A stretch of DNA of 17,229 nucleotides, taken from the NCBI GenBank assembly GCA_964368875.1, contig CAYJDG010000044.1, forward strand, positions 1 to 17,229, given 5' to 3'. The stretch is from CAYJDG01 sp964368875. GTDB lineage: Bacteria; Pseudomonadota; Alphaproteobacteria; Micavibrionales; Micavibrionaceae. Shown here one piece after another: positions 1-6,761 of this stretch. Each line of letters opens with the position of its first letter. Positions within the stretch are counted from its first letter, which is position 1. Under the pieces are notes generated by a model that searched no databases, was not told the origin of the DNA, and saw only the letters and a list, made by a program, of their open reading frames with translations. The position numbers and the translations under genes were made by a program.

Positions 1-130
1 TATCTGCGCTCAGGGTAATTAATTTCCCGAATGGGGTTATTAATCCTTTCCTTCAGTCCATATTTGTATAAAGTTTAGGTAAGGCGCAGCGCCGTCACCC
101 CATAGTTTTTCATATTTCGTGTGAGGCTTC

Positions 131-1996
131 ATGACCGAAGGTTTTCTCTTTTACGCTCTTATTTTCCTTCTCGCCGCTGTCATCGTCGTACCGATTGCTA
201 AACGCACAGGACTTGGAGCCATTCTCGGCTATCTGCTGGCCGGGGTTGCGATCGGTCCGTATGTTCTTGGGCTAATCAAAAAGCCTGAGGATATTCTCCA
301 TTTCTCAGAGTTCGGCGTCGTCCTGATGCTATTTCTGATCGGTCTGGAGCTTCAGCCTGCGACACTATGGCGCCTACGCAAATCTATTATAGGCCTTGGG
401 GGCAGTCAGGTGATTGGCAGCACGCTGATCATAGCCATCGTCGCCAGCCTACTGGGCCTAAGCTGGCCAGTTGCTCTCGGCATCGGGATGGCGTTGTCGC
501 TGTCTTCAACCGCCATCATCATCCAGTTGATGACTGAACGTAACCTTATGCCTACCTACCCGGGTCAATCTGCATTCTCAGTCCTCCTCTTTCAGGATAT
601 TGCCGTCATTCCAATTCTGGCTGCGATCCCGCTGCTGGCGACGATGGGTGAAGGCTCCGCGATGACGGAAGTCCTTAAAGCCGTCGAGGCCGAAGGTGAC
701 AGCTCCCTGTGGGAAGAGGCCCTGAAAGTTATCGGGCTTGTCAGCCTGCTGATTTTTGTTGGTCACTTCGGCCTGCGTCATGTTCTACGTTTCATTGCCC
801 AGACCCGCGTGCCGGAAATCTTCACTGCGACCGCCCTGCTGCTAGTCATCGGTGTCACCTTCCTGATGCAAACGATCGGCCTCTCCCCTGCCCTTGGGGC
901 GTTTATCGCCGGTGTGATCCTCGCCGATTCGGAATATCGTCATGAAATCGAAGCCCAGATCAAACCATTCAAAGCCCTGCTGCTTGGCCTCTTCTTTATC
1001 TCGGTCGGCATGTCGGTGAATTTTGATGTGCTGGGCGACCATGTCATGGTCGTCATCATGGGTGTCGTTGCCCTGCTCACACTTAAATTTTCAGCGATGG
1101 CAGTAATCGGTAAAGGGTTCGGCATGCAGGCCTATCAGTATGTCCTTTTATCCATGCTGCTGGCTCAAGGTGGTGAGTTTGCATTCGTTATTTCCCAGTA
1201 TGCTCATCAAGTGAACCTGTTCGATGCTGAATTAACCAATATTCTGAACGTCACAGTCGCAATCTCGATGCTTCTAACGCCGCTGCTGATGATTGCCTAT
1301 GATAAGTTTCTGCAAAAACGCTTCAGTGGCTTTTCATCGGTCGATCTGTCGCAGATGCAGAAAGATAAGCCAACGGATCACCATGATATCATTATCATCG
1401 GTTATGGCCGGTTCGGTCAGATCGTAGGCCGCCTGTTGCATGTCAACGGCATTAAGGCGACCATTCTGGACCATGATCCGGATAACATCGAATTCCTGCG
1501 CAAGTTTGGCTGGAAAGTCTTTTATTCGGATGCTGCCGATATGGAAGCTCTGGATTCAGCTGGTGCAGGAAAAGCCCGTCTGATCGTGCTGGCGATCGAT
1601 GATCAGGAAAATGCTATCAAGACAGCCAAACGCATCCGTGAGACCTTCCCACACGTCAAAATCTATGCCCGTGCACGCGACCGCCGTCATGCTTATGAGC
1701 TAAGCAAAGCTGGCGTAGATTACTTTGAGCGCGAGACCTTCGAGAGCGCAATCCATATGGGACAAGAAGTGATGAAAGCGCTCGGGTATAAACACGAGAG
1801 CGCCTGGAAACTGTCTCAGAAATTCGCCCAGCATGATCGCAAGGCCCTGCGCGATTCATTCGAGATTTTCGATGATGAGAAAGCTTTGATTTCCTTTGCC
1901 CAGTCAGTGCGTACCGATCTTGAGAATATCTTCGAGGCTGACCGCGCCGACCCGAACCTTCATAAAGAAGATGGGACAATCGAGCAGAGTTCTTAG
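131..1996 (+). CDS. kefC: KefB/KefC-type K+/H+ antiporter (CPA2 family) with RCK/TrkA-N domain
   Basis: This is an inner-membrane monovalent cation:proton antiporter. In the known family it is a glutathione-gated K+ efflux system that acidifies the cytoplasm during electrophile stress. Residues 1-395 hold about twelve hydrophobic helices with the family signatures GLELQP (71-76), SLSSTAI (123-129) and FQDIAVIP (154-161). The loop RHEIEAQIKPFK (270-281) corresponds to the inhibitory loop of E. coli KefC. A linker leads to a Rossmann RCK_N domain with GYGRFG (424-429) and an acidic DHD at the end of strand two (447-449). At 621 residues it is close to E. coli KefC (about 620). The ATG is preceded by GTGAGG at good spacing. 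The first 130 bases hold only weak promoter-like AT-rich sequence and a short GGCGCAGCGCC palindrome (83-93). KefB versus KefC cannot be decided, and no KefF/KefG ancillary gene is adjacent in the window. Confidence 0.93.
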   Translation: MTEGFLFYALIFLLAAVIVVPIAKRTGLGAILGYLLAGVAIGPYVLGLIKKPEDILHFSEFGVVLMLFLIGLELQPATLWRLRKSIIGLGGSQVIGSTLIIAIVASLLGLSWPVALGIGMALSLSSTAIIIQLMTERNLMPTYPGQSAFSVLLFQDIAVIPILAAIPLLATMGEGSAMTEVLKAVEAEGDSSLWEEALKVIGLVSLLIFVGHFGLRHVLRFIAQTRVPEIFTATALLLVIGVTFLMQTIGLSPALGAFIAGVILADSEYRHEIEAQIKPFKALLLGLFFISVGMSVNFDVLGDHVMVVIMGVVALLTLKFSAMAVIGKGFGMQAYQYVLLSMLLAQGGEFAFVISQYAHQVNLFDAELTNILNVTVAISMLLTPLLMIAYDKFLQKRFSGFSSVDLSQMQKDKPTDHHDIIIIGYGRFGQIVGRLLHVNGIKATILDHDPDNIEFLRKFGWKVFYSDAADMEALDSAGAGKARLIVLAIDDQENAIKTAKRIRETFPHVKIYARARDRRHAYELSKAGVDYFERETFESAIHMGQEVMKALGYKHESAWKLSQKFAQHDRKALRDSFEIFDDEKALISFAQSVRTDLENIFEADRADPNLHKEDGTIEQSS

Positions 1997-2232
1997 AGTC
2001 GCTTTTTAGAGAATGCGCGACCTGATGCAGTTTTAAGATATTTCTCGAAGTTTATCGCCTGATACTCATCAGAAAACGCAGTATAGGTCTGTATTTTCCA
2101 TGGAAGATATTTAGATGTATGCGAAACCTTGCCGGAATTGTGCATCTGTAGGCGGGACTTCAAATCATCAGTGATGCCAATGTAGTGACGATCAGGAAAG
2201 CTTTCTGAAACGAGAATATAAACGTATTTCAT
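1993..2232 (-). CDS. Small GIY-YIG nuclease-superfamily protein (UPF0213-like)
   Basis: This is a single-domain GIY-YIG protein of 79 residues. It begins with the VYIL form of the first motif (residues 4-7), followed by YIG (17-19), the catalytic-type arginine R27 in the helix DDLKSRL, and a glutamate E63 in FEKYL that fits the metal-binding position. Such stand-alone domains are widespread. Their role is unsettled: a DNA nuclease or structure-specific endonuclease activity is inferred from the fold. The ATG follows a weak GGCGGACTTTC. Its stop codon overlaps the antiporter stop (TTAG, read from both strands), so the two genes are convergent with no spacer. A palindrome-rich sequence and tRNA-Lys lie directly upstream. 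Family membership is clear; function is not. Confidence 0.85.
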   Translation of the reverse strand: MKYVYILVSESFPDRHYIGITDDLKSRLQMHNSGKVSHTSKYLPWKIQTYTAFSDEYQAINFEKYLKTASGRAFSKKRL

Positions 2233-2245
2233 GAAAGTCCGCCTA

Positions 2246-2358
2246 CGCTAAAGCTCCGTCGTGACAGCCTTCGCCAAACTTATGGCTGCAAAAGCGCATG
2301 TCTCGCTTTAGGAGTTTCATGGCTGGCTTGCCAAGCCGTAGCCGGCAGGCGAAGGCTG
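2246..2358. repeat. Palindrome-rich intergenic repeat region
   Basis: The short gene-free stretch between the GIY-YIG start and tRNA-Lys is full of inverted repeats. CAGCCTTCGCC (2265-2275) is matched perfectly by GGCGAAGGCTG (2348-2358). CTAAAGC (2248-2254) is matched by GCTTTAG (2305-2311). GGCTT-GCC-AAGCC (2325-2337) is a compact hairpin. The 2348-2358 arm reaches into the encoded CCA end of the tRNA gene. This resembles dispersed REP-type palindromes, but copy number in the genome cannot be seen here. Confidence 0.5.
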
Positions 2359-2432
2359 GTGACCGCGGTGGGGATCGAACCCACGACCACATGATTAAAA
2401 GTCACGTGCTCTACCAGCTGAGCTACACGGTC
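2357..2432 (-). tRNA. tRNA-Lys (anticodon UUU), CCA encoded
   Basis: Read on the minus strand, the gene folds as a complete cloverleaf. The acceptor GACCGTG pairs with CGCGGTC (one U-G), and the D stem is GCTC/GAGC around AGCTGGTA. The anticodon stem CGTGA/TCATG encloses the loop CTTTTAA, giving anticodon UUU. The variable loop is TGGTC, and the T stem GTGGG/CCCAC encloses TTCGATC. The discriminator is A and CCA is encoded (2359-2357). The mature 73-nt part is 2360-2432. UUU decodes both lysine codons when U34 is modified. Confidence 0.97.
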
Positions 2433-2449
2433 AATTCCAGCGTGCCGCC

Positions 2450-2478
2450 AAAATAGGGATCAGACCCTCTTACGTCAA
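2450..2478 (-). promoter_or_regulatory. Predicted sigma-70 promoter of tRNA-Lys
   Basis: On the minus strand, TTGACG (-35, 2478-2473) is followed after exactly 17 bases by TATTTT (-10, 2455-2450). The predicted start near 2443 leaves about eleven bases before the tRNA, as expected for a stable-RNA gene. Confidence 0.6.
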
Positions 2479-2514
2479 GGCCTGATTTTCAGGAATTCAC
2501 AGGGGCCAAAAACA

Positions 2515-3009
2515 TCAGGAAAATCGCGTTTTTAAACGCTTTTCAACCGCCGGGGTGACGAATTCCGAGACGTCCCCGCCCAGCGTTACGATCTCTTTGA
2601 TGAAGGAGGAGGACACAAATTGCCACTTATCGGAGGCCATCAGGAAGACGGTTTCGATGCCCGGATCGAGCTTGGCGTTCATCCCGGTCATCTGAAATTC
2701 AAATTCAAAGTCTGAAATGGCGCGCAATCCCCTGAAAATCAGCGTTGCCTGTTTCTGACGCGCATATTTGATCAGGAGGGTTTCGAATGATTCGACGCTC
2801 ACTTCGCCGGCTTTGTCCGGGAGATTCGTTATATCGGTGCGGACCATGTCCAGCCGCTCTTCGATATTAAAGAGCGGGGTTTTCCGGTCGTTGCTGGCGA
2901 CAGCCACGATCAGGTGATCAACCAGGCGGCTGGCCCGTTTGATGATATGGAGGTGGCCCTTGGTGATGGGGTCGAAGGTGCCGGGATAAATGCCAATTCT
3001 CTTAACCAT
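2515..3009 (-). CDS. coaD: Phosphopantetheine adenylyltransferase
   Basis: CoaD transfers AMP from ATP to 4'-phosphopantetheine, giving dephospho-CoA, the penultimate step of coenzyme A synthesis in the cytosol. The 164-residue protein is a full-length nucleotidyltransferase-fold enzyme. It has YPGTFDPITKGHL at the N terminus with the T/HxGH ATP-binding motif (16-19), the CoaD block RGLRAISDFEFEFQM in the middle, and SSSFIKEI near the C terminus, corresponding to the ISSS/R phosphate-binding loop. I chose the ATG at 3009. The frame is open for 41 more codons upstream, but that extension would overlap the divergent methyltransferase gene and has no family resemblance. The chosen ATG has no Shine-Dalgarno sequence; a promoter placed exactly seven bases upstream suggests a leaderless mRNA. 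Confidence 0.95.
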   Translation of the reverse strand: MVKRIGIYPGTFDPITKGHLHIIKRASRLVDHLIVAVASNDRKTPLFNIEERLDMVRTDITNLPDKAGEVSVESFETLLIKYARQKQATLIFRGLRAISDFEFEFQMTGMNAKLDPGIETVFLMASDKWQFVSSSFIKEIVTLGGDVSEFVTPAVEKRLKTRFS

Positions 3010-3015
3010 GTCAGC

Positions 3016-3043
3016 ACTATAACCCAACTTGCATCCCCGGCAA
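3016..3043 (-). promoter_or_regulatory. Predicted coaD promoter, apparently leaderless
   Basis: On the minus strand, TTGCCG (3043-3038), a 16-base spacer and TATAGT (3021-3016) form a plausible sigma-70 promoter. With the -10 box ending at 3016, the +1 base falls on the A of the coaD ATG (3009). There is no SD-like sequence between them. Confidence 0.45.
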
Positions 3044-3063
3044 CATACCTTTAGTTTCAGGGT

Positions 3064-3957
3064 ATGAACCCGCTGATTACCCCCCTGATTGCCGACCCGT
3101 GGAGCGATTATGCCCTCCTCGACAGTGGCCATGGGCGCAAACTGGAGCGCTATGGCCGCGTCACCGTCGACCGCCCCGAGCCACAGGCCCTGTGGGCCCC
3201 GTCCCTGCCCGAGCGCGACTGGCAGAAGGCTGACGCCCGCTTCACCAATTCCGGCGACGATGCCGATGGCGACACCGGCAAATGGAAGAGCCGCGACGGT
3301 CTTCAGGACAGCTGGCCAGTTACTTGGCAGGGCGTAACCTTTATCTGCCGCCTGATGTCATTCCGTCATATGGGCCTGTTCCCTGAGCAACTGACGCACT
3401 GGGACTGGGTTGCCGATCAGATCACCGCCAGCAAGAGCCCTTTGAAAATTCTCAATCTGTTCGGTTACACCGGAGCCGCCTCGCTTGCTGCCGCCAAAGA
3501 AGGCGCACAGGTCACGCATCTGGATGCGTCCAAGAAAGCCATTCAGTGGGCAAAAGATAACCAAGCTGAAAGCAAACTTGCTGATAAACCGATCCGCTGG
3601 ATTTGCGATGATGCGAAGGCGTTTGTCGCGCGCGAAATCCGACGCGGCAGCACCTATGACGGCATCATCGCCGATCCCCCGAAATTCGGACGCGGCCCGG
3701 ATGGCGAACGCTGGCAGCTGGAAGAAGACCTCGCCCCCTTCATGGCCGATTGCGCCAAGCTGCTGTCGGATGACGCAAAATTTATGATCCTGACGACCTA
3801 TGCGATGCGCATGTCCTCGATCTCGATTGGCTCGATTCTGTCTGATGTAACCAAAGGGCGCAAAGGGGCCGTTGAGAACGGTGAACTGCTGATCCGGCAG
3901 GGAACAGGCGACCGCTTCCTCTCGACCTCGCTCTATGCGCGCTGGAGCGCGTCATGA
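3064..3957 (+). CDS. Class I SAM-dependent RNA methyltransferase, COG1092 (RlmI/RlmK)-like
   Basis: This is a Rossmann-fold methyltransferase using S-adenosylmethionine. Residues 127-137 carry motif I (KILNLFGYTG), an acidic residue after strand two follows at D154, and DPPKFGR (204-210) is the motif IV catalytic-site block. GLFPEQ (104-109) matches the conserved segment just before the SAM domain in COG1092 rRNA methyltransferases. At 297 residues it lacks the N-terminal PUA domain of E. coli RlmI, as do many alphaproteobacterial members. Its target, likely rRNA, is inferred from family only. The next gene is another RNA methyltransferase overlapping by four bases (ATGA), so they are co-translated. 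The start ATG has no convincing SD. It lies 54 bases from the divergent coaD start. Confidence 0.85.
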   Translation: MNPLITPLIADPWSDYALLDSGHGRKLERYGRVTVDRPEPQALWAPSLPERDWQKADARFTNSGDDADGDTGKWKSRDGLQDSWPVTWQGVTFICRLMSFRHMGLFPEQLTHWDWVADQITASKSPLKILNLFGYTGAASLAAAKEGAQVTHLDASKKAIQWAKDNQAESKLADKPIRWICDDAKAFVAREIRRGSTYDGIIADPPKFGRGPDGERWQLEEDLAPFMADCAKLLSDDAKFMILTTYAMRMSSISIGSILSDVTKGRKGAVENGELLIRQGTGDRFLSTSLYARWSAS

Positions 3958-4742
3958 GTGATGAACTGATCACGTCACCTGCCAACCAGACGATCAAGGA
4001 TATTCGCGCCCTCGAGATGCGTAAACGGCGCAAGGAAACCGGGCTGTTTATGGCCGAGGGTCTGCGCACCATCATCGAGGGCATGGAGCTGGGCGCACAG
4101 ATGCAGAATGTCGTCTACCTGACGACGCTCTCCGCCCGCCCGGATATCCGCAAGGTGCGGGATTACTGTATCTCCTGCGGCGGCCGCCCGCTTGAAGTGA
4201 CGCAAGCGGTTCTCGAAAAACTCTCGCACAAAGATAACCCGCAATCGGTCATTGGCGTTTTCAAACAGAATTTTAAAACGCTGGCCGACGTCAAACCGGG
4301 CAAATGCTGGGTCGTACTCGAAGAAGTGCGCGATCCGGGTAACCTTGGCACGATCATGCGCACCATCGATGGCGTGGGCGCGGACGGTGTCATTCTGGTT
4401 GGCAATTGCTGTGACCCCTACTCCGTCGAGGCGGTGCGCGCGACGATGGGATCGCTGTTCTGCGTGCCGATTGTGACCGCGACAGGCGATGAATTCATCG
4501 CGTGGTCGAAAAACTGGCCCGGATTGATCGTTGGCACGACGTTACAGGACTCGGTCGATTACCGCACAGTTGAGTATAAACAGCCGCTGCTGCTGGTGAT
4601 GGGCAATGAACAGGCTGGACTGACCGAGCCACTGCGCAAGGCTTGCCACAGCATCGTACGCCTGCCGATGAATGGCCGCGCGGACAGCCTGAACCTGTCG
4701 ATTGCGACCGGGATCATGCTGTATAAAATGCTGGAAGACTAA
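3954..4742 (+). CDS. TrmH/SpoU-family RNA 2'-O-ribose methyltransferase
   Basis: This enzyme is predicted to methylate a ribose 2'-hydroxyl in rRNA or tRNA. Residues 6-110 form the substrate-binding N-terminal domain with the usual KxxGLFMAEG block (28-36). The SPOUT knot follows, with motif 1 NLGTIMR (130-136), motif 2 GNEQAGL (217-223) and motif 3 PMNGRADSLNLS (238-249), containing the conserved catalytic-type arginine R136 and the SLN loop. The length of 262 residues is normal for the RlmB/TrmH-like group. The ATG overlaps the stop of the preceding methyltransferase, so the two form an operon. Its TAA shares bases with the TAG of the convergent gene at 4739. Which nucleotide is modified cannot be read from the sequence. 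Confidence 0.92.
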   Translation: MSDELITSPANQTIKDIRALEMRKRRKETGLFMAEGLRTIIEGMELGAQMQNVVYLTTLSARPDIRKVRDYCISCGGRPLEVTQAVLEKLSHKDNPQSVIGVFKQNFKTLADVKPGKCWVVLEEVRDPGNLGTIMRTIDGVGADGVILVGNCCDPYSVEAVRATMGSLFCVPIVTATGDEFIAWSKNWPGLIVGTTLQDSVDYRTVEYKQPLLLVMGNEQAGLTEPLRKACHSIVRLPMNGRADSLNLSIATGIMLYKMLED

Positions 4743-5260
4743 GGTTTCGTGATGCCGCAGCGCAGCTTGCGCTCGAGAATGCGCATCCATGTGCCTTTGT
4801 GATTGAGGATTGGCATCATCTCGGCGGCTGGATTGTCCTGATTGGCGATCAGGTAGGTCGGAATCTCATAACTAGGCGCGCCGACTTTCATCACCCGGGC
4901 GCAGGTTTTCGCAATCTTCACCGGATCGCGCAAACTTTTGGCGAATTTCGTCCGGAACGTCTGCGCCCTTTCCTCATTCACCGAAATCATGGCTTCCGTG
5001 GTCAGATCGGAAGAACGGGTTTCAGCTTTTGGATCAATTATCCGCTCCATGTCGTAGCCGAGATAAGACGTTGAAAAGGCAAAGAGCACGATCGCTTGCT
5101 CGTAATTGTTTTCATTCAGGCAGGCAGCTGTCGCTTTATAAAAATCCGGCGGCATCATCTTGGTGGTGATCTGCTCATCGCTCAGGCAACCGGATGCGTG
5201 CGCCGGAGTGGCGCACACGGTCAGCAAACCTAGACAAAGAAAGCTCAGACAAAATTTCAT
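4739..5260 (-). CDS. Secreted/periplasmic protein of unknown function
   Basis: I do not recognise this protein. From the ATG at 5260 it has 173 residues. The N terminus is a classical signal peptide: Lys2, a hydrophobic core FLCLGLL, and a likely signal peptidase I site after AHA (20-22). The mature part is mostly helical and polar, with cysteines spread along it (including GC near the mature N terminus and a C near the C-terminal end), which would suit disulfides in the periplasm. An upstream in-frame start six codons earlier is possible but would only extend the signal peptide. The gene ends in a four-base convergent overlap with the TrmH-family gene. A strong hairpin separates it from the upstream minus-strand gene, so it is probably transcribed separately or by readthrough. 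Confidence 0.75.
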   Translation of the reverse strand: MKFCLSFLCLGLLTVCATPAHASGCLSDEQITTKMMPPDFYKATAACLNENNYEQAIVLFAFSTSYLGYDMERIIDPKAETRSSDLTTEAMISVNEERAQTFRTKFAKSLRDPVKIAKTCARVMKVGAPSYEIPTYLIANQDNPAAEMMPILNHKGTWMRILERKLRCGITKP

Positions 5261-5275
5261 CCAGCCAGAATAGCA

Positions 5276-5301
5276 CAAAGCCTCCCGATTGGGAGGCTTT
5301 G
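5276..5301 (-). terminator. Strong hairpin, probable terminator
   Basis: CAAAGCCTCCC (5276-5286), loop GATT and GGGAGGCTTTG (5291-5301) form a perfect 11-bp stem. It lies just downstream of the minus-strand gene at 5324-5893. The following minus-strand sequence is only moderately T-rich (GTGCTATTCT), so termination may be partial. Confidence 0.65.
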
Positions 5302-5323
5302 CAGCAATAATTTCGCAGCAAAC

Positions 5324-5893
5324 TCAGCCGCCGGGAGAGTTCATATCCGGGCCGCTTGGTGCAGGGGCTTTGTTCTCTGGTTTCGGGAAATCACCTTTGG
5401 CAGCGTTCGCCATATCGCCACAGGTGCGCAGAACGTTCGCTGCCGCGACATTCGGTTTATCGCCGATCTTGGCATCTTCCAGCGCTTTATTGATCGCCTT
5501 GAGATCATCCTTGGCAAAGTCACTGAGAGACGCAAGCTCAGGGCGGCCCTGCGCAACGAGAATTTTGTTCACTTCAACGAGTGTCTGCGCATCAGGCTTG
5601 CCATCGACTTTGACTTTGCCACCAAGCGCGTTGACCGCTTGCTCGACATAAACTTCCATCTTGGTGCTTTTTGCCAGATCGAGTTTGTCCGGCAACTGGC
5701 CGATCGCGACAACGCGGGCGGCGGCGACGGCTTTCTCAGCCAGATAATTCCCTGCCGTCGAAACCGCATTGTTGACGGCCTGTCCGGCCTGATCAATCCC
5801 AGGCTTCGCGGCCTGACCAACTTTGTCGCCGGCAATCTTGCCTGCGGCGGCTCCCAATTGATCTTTTAAAGCACCTAAATTCCAGTCAGGCAT
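5324..5893 (-). CDS. Alanine/lysine-rich helical protein, unknown function
   Basis: This family is not recognised. The 189-residue protein has no signal peptide or membrane helix. Residues 1-70 are rich in Ala, Gly, Lys and Gln (GKIAGDKVGQAAKPGIDQ and similar), suggesting an amphipathic or flexible helix. Residues 75-170 look like a folded helical domain with one cysteine (LRTCGDMA). The tail after about 170 is Pro/Asn-rich and probably disordered. A GAGGAG ribosome binding site sits ten bases before the ATG but is buried in a perfect inverted repeat (5904-5932). A strong hairpin follows the stop codon. It appears monocistronic. Confidence 0.72.
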   Translation of the reverse strand: MPDWNLGALKDQLGAAAGKIAGDKVGQAAKPGIDQAGQAVNNAVSTAGNYLAEKAVAAARVVAIGQLPDKLDLAKSTKMEVYVEQAVNALGGKVKVDGKPDAQTLVEVNKILVAQGRPELASLSDFAKDDLKAINKALEDAKIGDKPNVAAANVLRTCGDMANAAKGDFPKPENKAPAPSGPDMNSPGG

Positions 5894-5903
5894 AATTCAC
5901 ACA

Positions 5904-5932
5904 CTCCTCAATTGTTATTCTGTATTGAGGAG
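5904..5932 (-). promoter_or_regulatory. Inverted repeat covering the ribosome binding site of the 5324-5893 gene
   Basis: In the minus-strand sense, CTCCTCAAT (5932-5924), an 11-base loop and ATTGAGGAG (5912-5904) pair perfectly over 9 bp. The 3' arm is the SD GAGGAG, ten bases before the ATG, so the structure would hide it in the mRNA. A TATAGT at 5938-5933 could be a -10 box. If transcription really started seven bases after it, the 5' arm would be cut and the dyad would instead be a DNA operator. Confidence 0.5.
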
Positions 5933-5970
5933 ACTATAGGATTATGGTTAATAAGTTATGAAAAGGCCTG

Positions 5971-6432
5971 TCAGCGGCTCAAATCAAGGGGTGGCAGGGG
6001 TTTGCCGGTTTCGAGGAGGGTTTTGAGACCGCTCAGGATGGCGGCCCAGCCCTTCTGCCCGGCCTCGATCCATTTCTGCGGCATGCCCTCGCCGTGGGCC
6101 TGTTCGAGGCGCAGGCGGGTAACGCCGTGGTCCATGTCCTCAATGTACCATGTCACATGGCCCTCGGGATAATCCTTGAACTCCGGCACCCAGACGACGC
6201 GCCATGTATACGAGAGCACAGCGCAGGGAATGCAGGCAGTGACCAGTCCTTCGCTGTCGGTCACACCGTCCTCCATGACAAGCTTCCACGGCGACCCGAC
6301 CTGCCAGTCAGACTCAATCATCCGGCCAAAGAAATATTTCTGCGTGACCACGCCGTTGGTGAGCGCATCCCAGACTTTCGCCGGGGTGGCGACGATATAG
6401 GTGGTGTAGGAGGCGGTGGTTACGGATGACAT
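5971..6432 (-). CDS. SRPBCC/AHSA1-domain (START-like) protein
   Basis: This 153-residue protein has the hydrophobic ligand-binding fold of the activator-of-Hsp90-homologue (AHSA1, COG3832) family. It opens with the typical strand and helix YTTYIVATPAKVWDALTN, continues with FFGRMIESDWQVGSPWKL, TWYIEDMDHGVTRLRLEQ, and ends in a long amphipathic helix GWAAILSGLKTLLETG. Members bind small hydrophobic ligands or act in stress adaptation; the ligand here is unknown. It lies 27 bases downstream of a small membrane-protein gene and may be co-transcribed with it. A degraded copy of its first 20 or so codons lies 340 bases upstream (6693-6757), indicating a past tandem paralogue. Confidence 0.88.
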   Translation of the reverse strand: MSSVTTASYTTYIVATPAKVWDALTNGVVTQKYFFGRMIESDWQVGSPWKLVMEDGVTDSEGLVTACIPCAVLSYTWRVVWVPEFKDYPEGHVTWYIEDMDHGVTRLRLEQAHGEGMPQKWIEAGQKGWAAILSGLKTLLETGKPLPPLDLSR

Positions 6433-6459
6433 TTGAATTTGCGCTCTTGCTCGAGAGAG

Positions 6460-6684
6460 TTAATGGAAGAAGTAATAAAGCACGCCCGCAAGCGCGATTA
6501 AAAACAGTGCAATTACAACTTCATGAAACTTCACATCATTCGGCAGACCTCTTGCGTTATGAGGCTGCCCTTCGGTGGTGACATTATTTATAACAGTATC
6601 CCATTCAACCTTTCCTTCTTGTTGGAGAGGTTCATGGCGCTTTGCATTCAATATTTTTAGACCAGCTTTAAAGTTTTTAAGCAT
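6460..6684 (-). CDS. Small one-helix membrane protein, unknown
   Basis: This is a 74-residue hypothetical protein starting at the ATG at 6684, which has a good ribosome binding site (CGGAGACCTTC). The N terminus is basic and helical (MLKNFKAGLKILNAKRHE), the middle is polar, and the C terminus is a single membrane helix (about 52-72, VVIALFLIALAGVLYYFF). That is a tail-anchored layout, N terminus in the cytoplasm. The longer frame start eight codons upstream would fall inside the duplicated SRPBCC fragment and is less likely. No family is recognised. It is squeezed between a full and a truncated copy of the SRPBCC gene start. Confidence 0.55.
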   Translation of the reverse strand: MLKNFKAGLKILNAKRHEPLQQEGKVEWDTVINNVTTEGQPHNARGLPNDVKFHEVVIALFLIALAGVLYYFFH

Positions 6685-6692
6685 GAAGGTCT

Positions 6693-6757
6693 CCGTTGGT
6701 GAGCGCATCCCAGACTTTCGCGGCGGGGGCGACGATGTAGGTGGTGTAGGTGGCGGT
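6693..6757 (-). pseudogene. Remnant of a second SRPBCC/AHSA1 gene (N-terminal codons only)
   Basis: These 65 bases match 6353-6417, inside the intact SRPBCC gene, at 60 of 65 positions. Read in the corresponding minus-strand frame they encode YTTYIVAPAAKVWDALTNGD, against YTTYIVATPAKVWDALTNGV in the intact gene. Conservation of the protein with two residue changes indicates this was once a working paralogue start. Beyond codon GD the frame reaches a stop at once, and upstream there is no start codon or RBS before the neighbouring gene's stop. The remainder appears to be deleted or replaced by the small gene at 6460-6684. Confidence 0.7.
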
Positions 6758-6761
6758 ATAA

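Noticed and set aside
8..60. ATTAAT repeats upstream of the antiporter as an operator or origin
   Set aside because: There are only two short AT-rich palindromic hexamers with no further symmetry, and they are expected by chance in intergenic DNA.
3010..3132. 41-codon N-terminal extension of CoaD
   Set aside because: It would overlap the divergent methyltransferase, does not match CoaD, and the ATG at 3009 starts exactly at the conserved MVKRIGIYPGTFDP.
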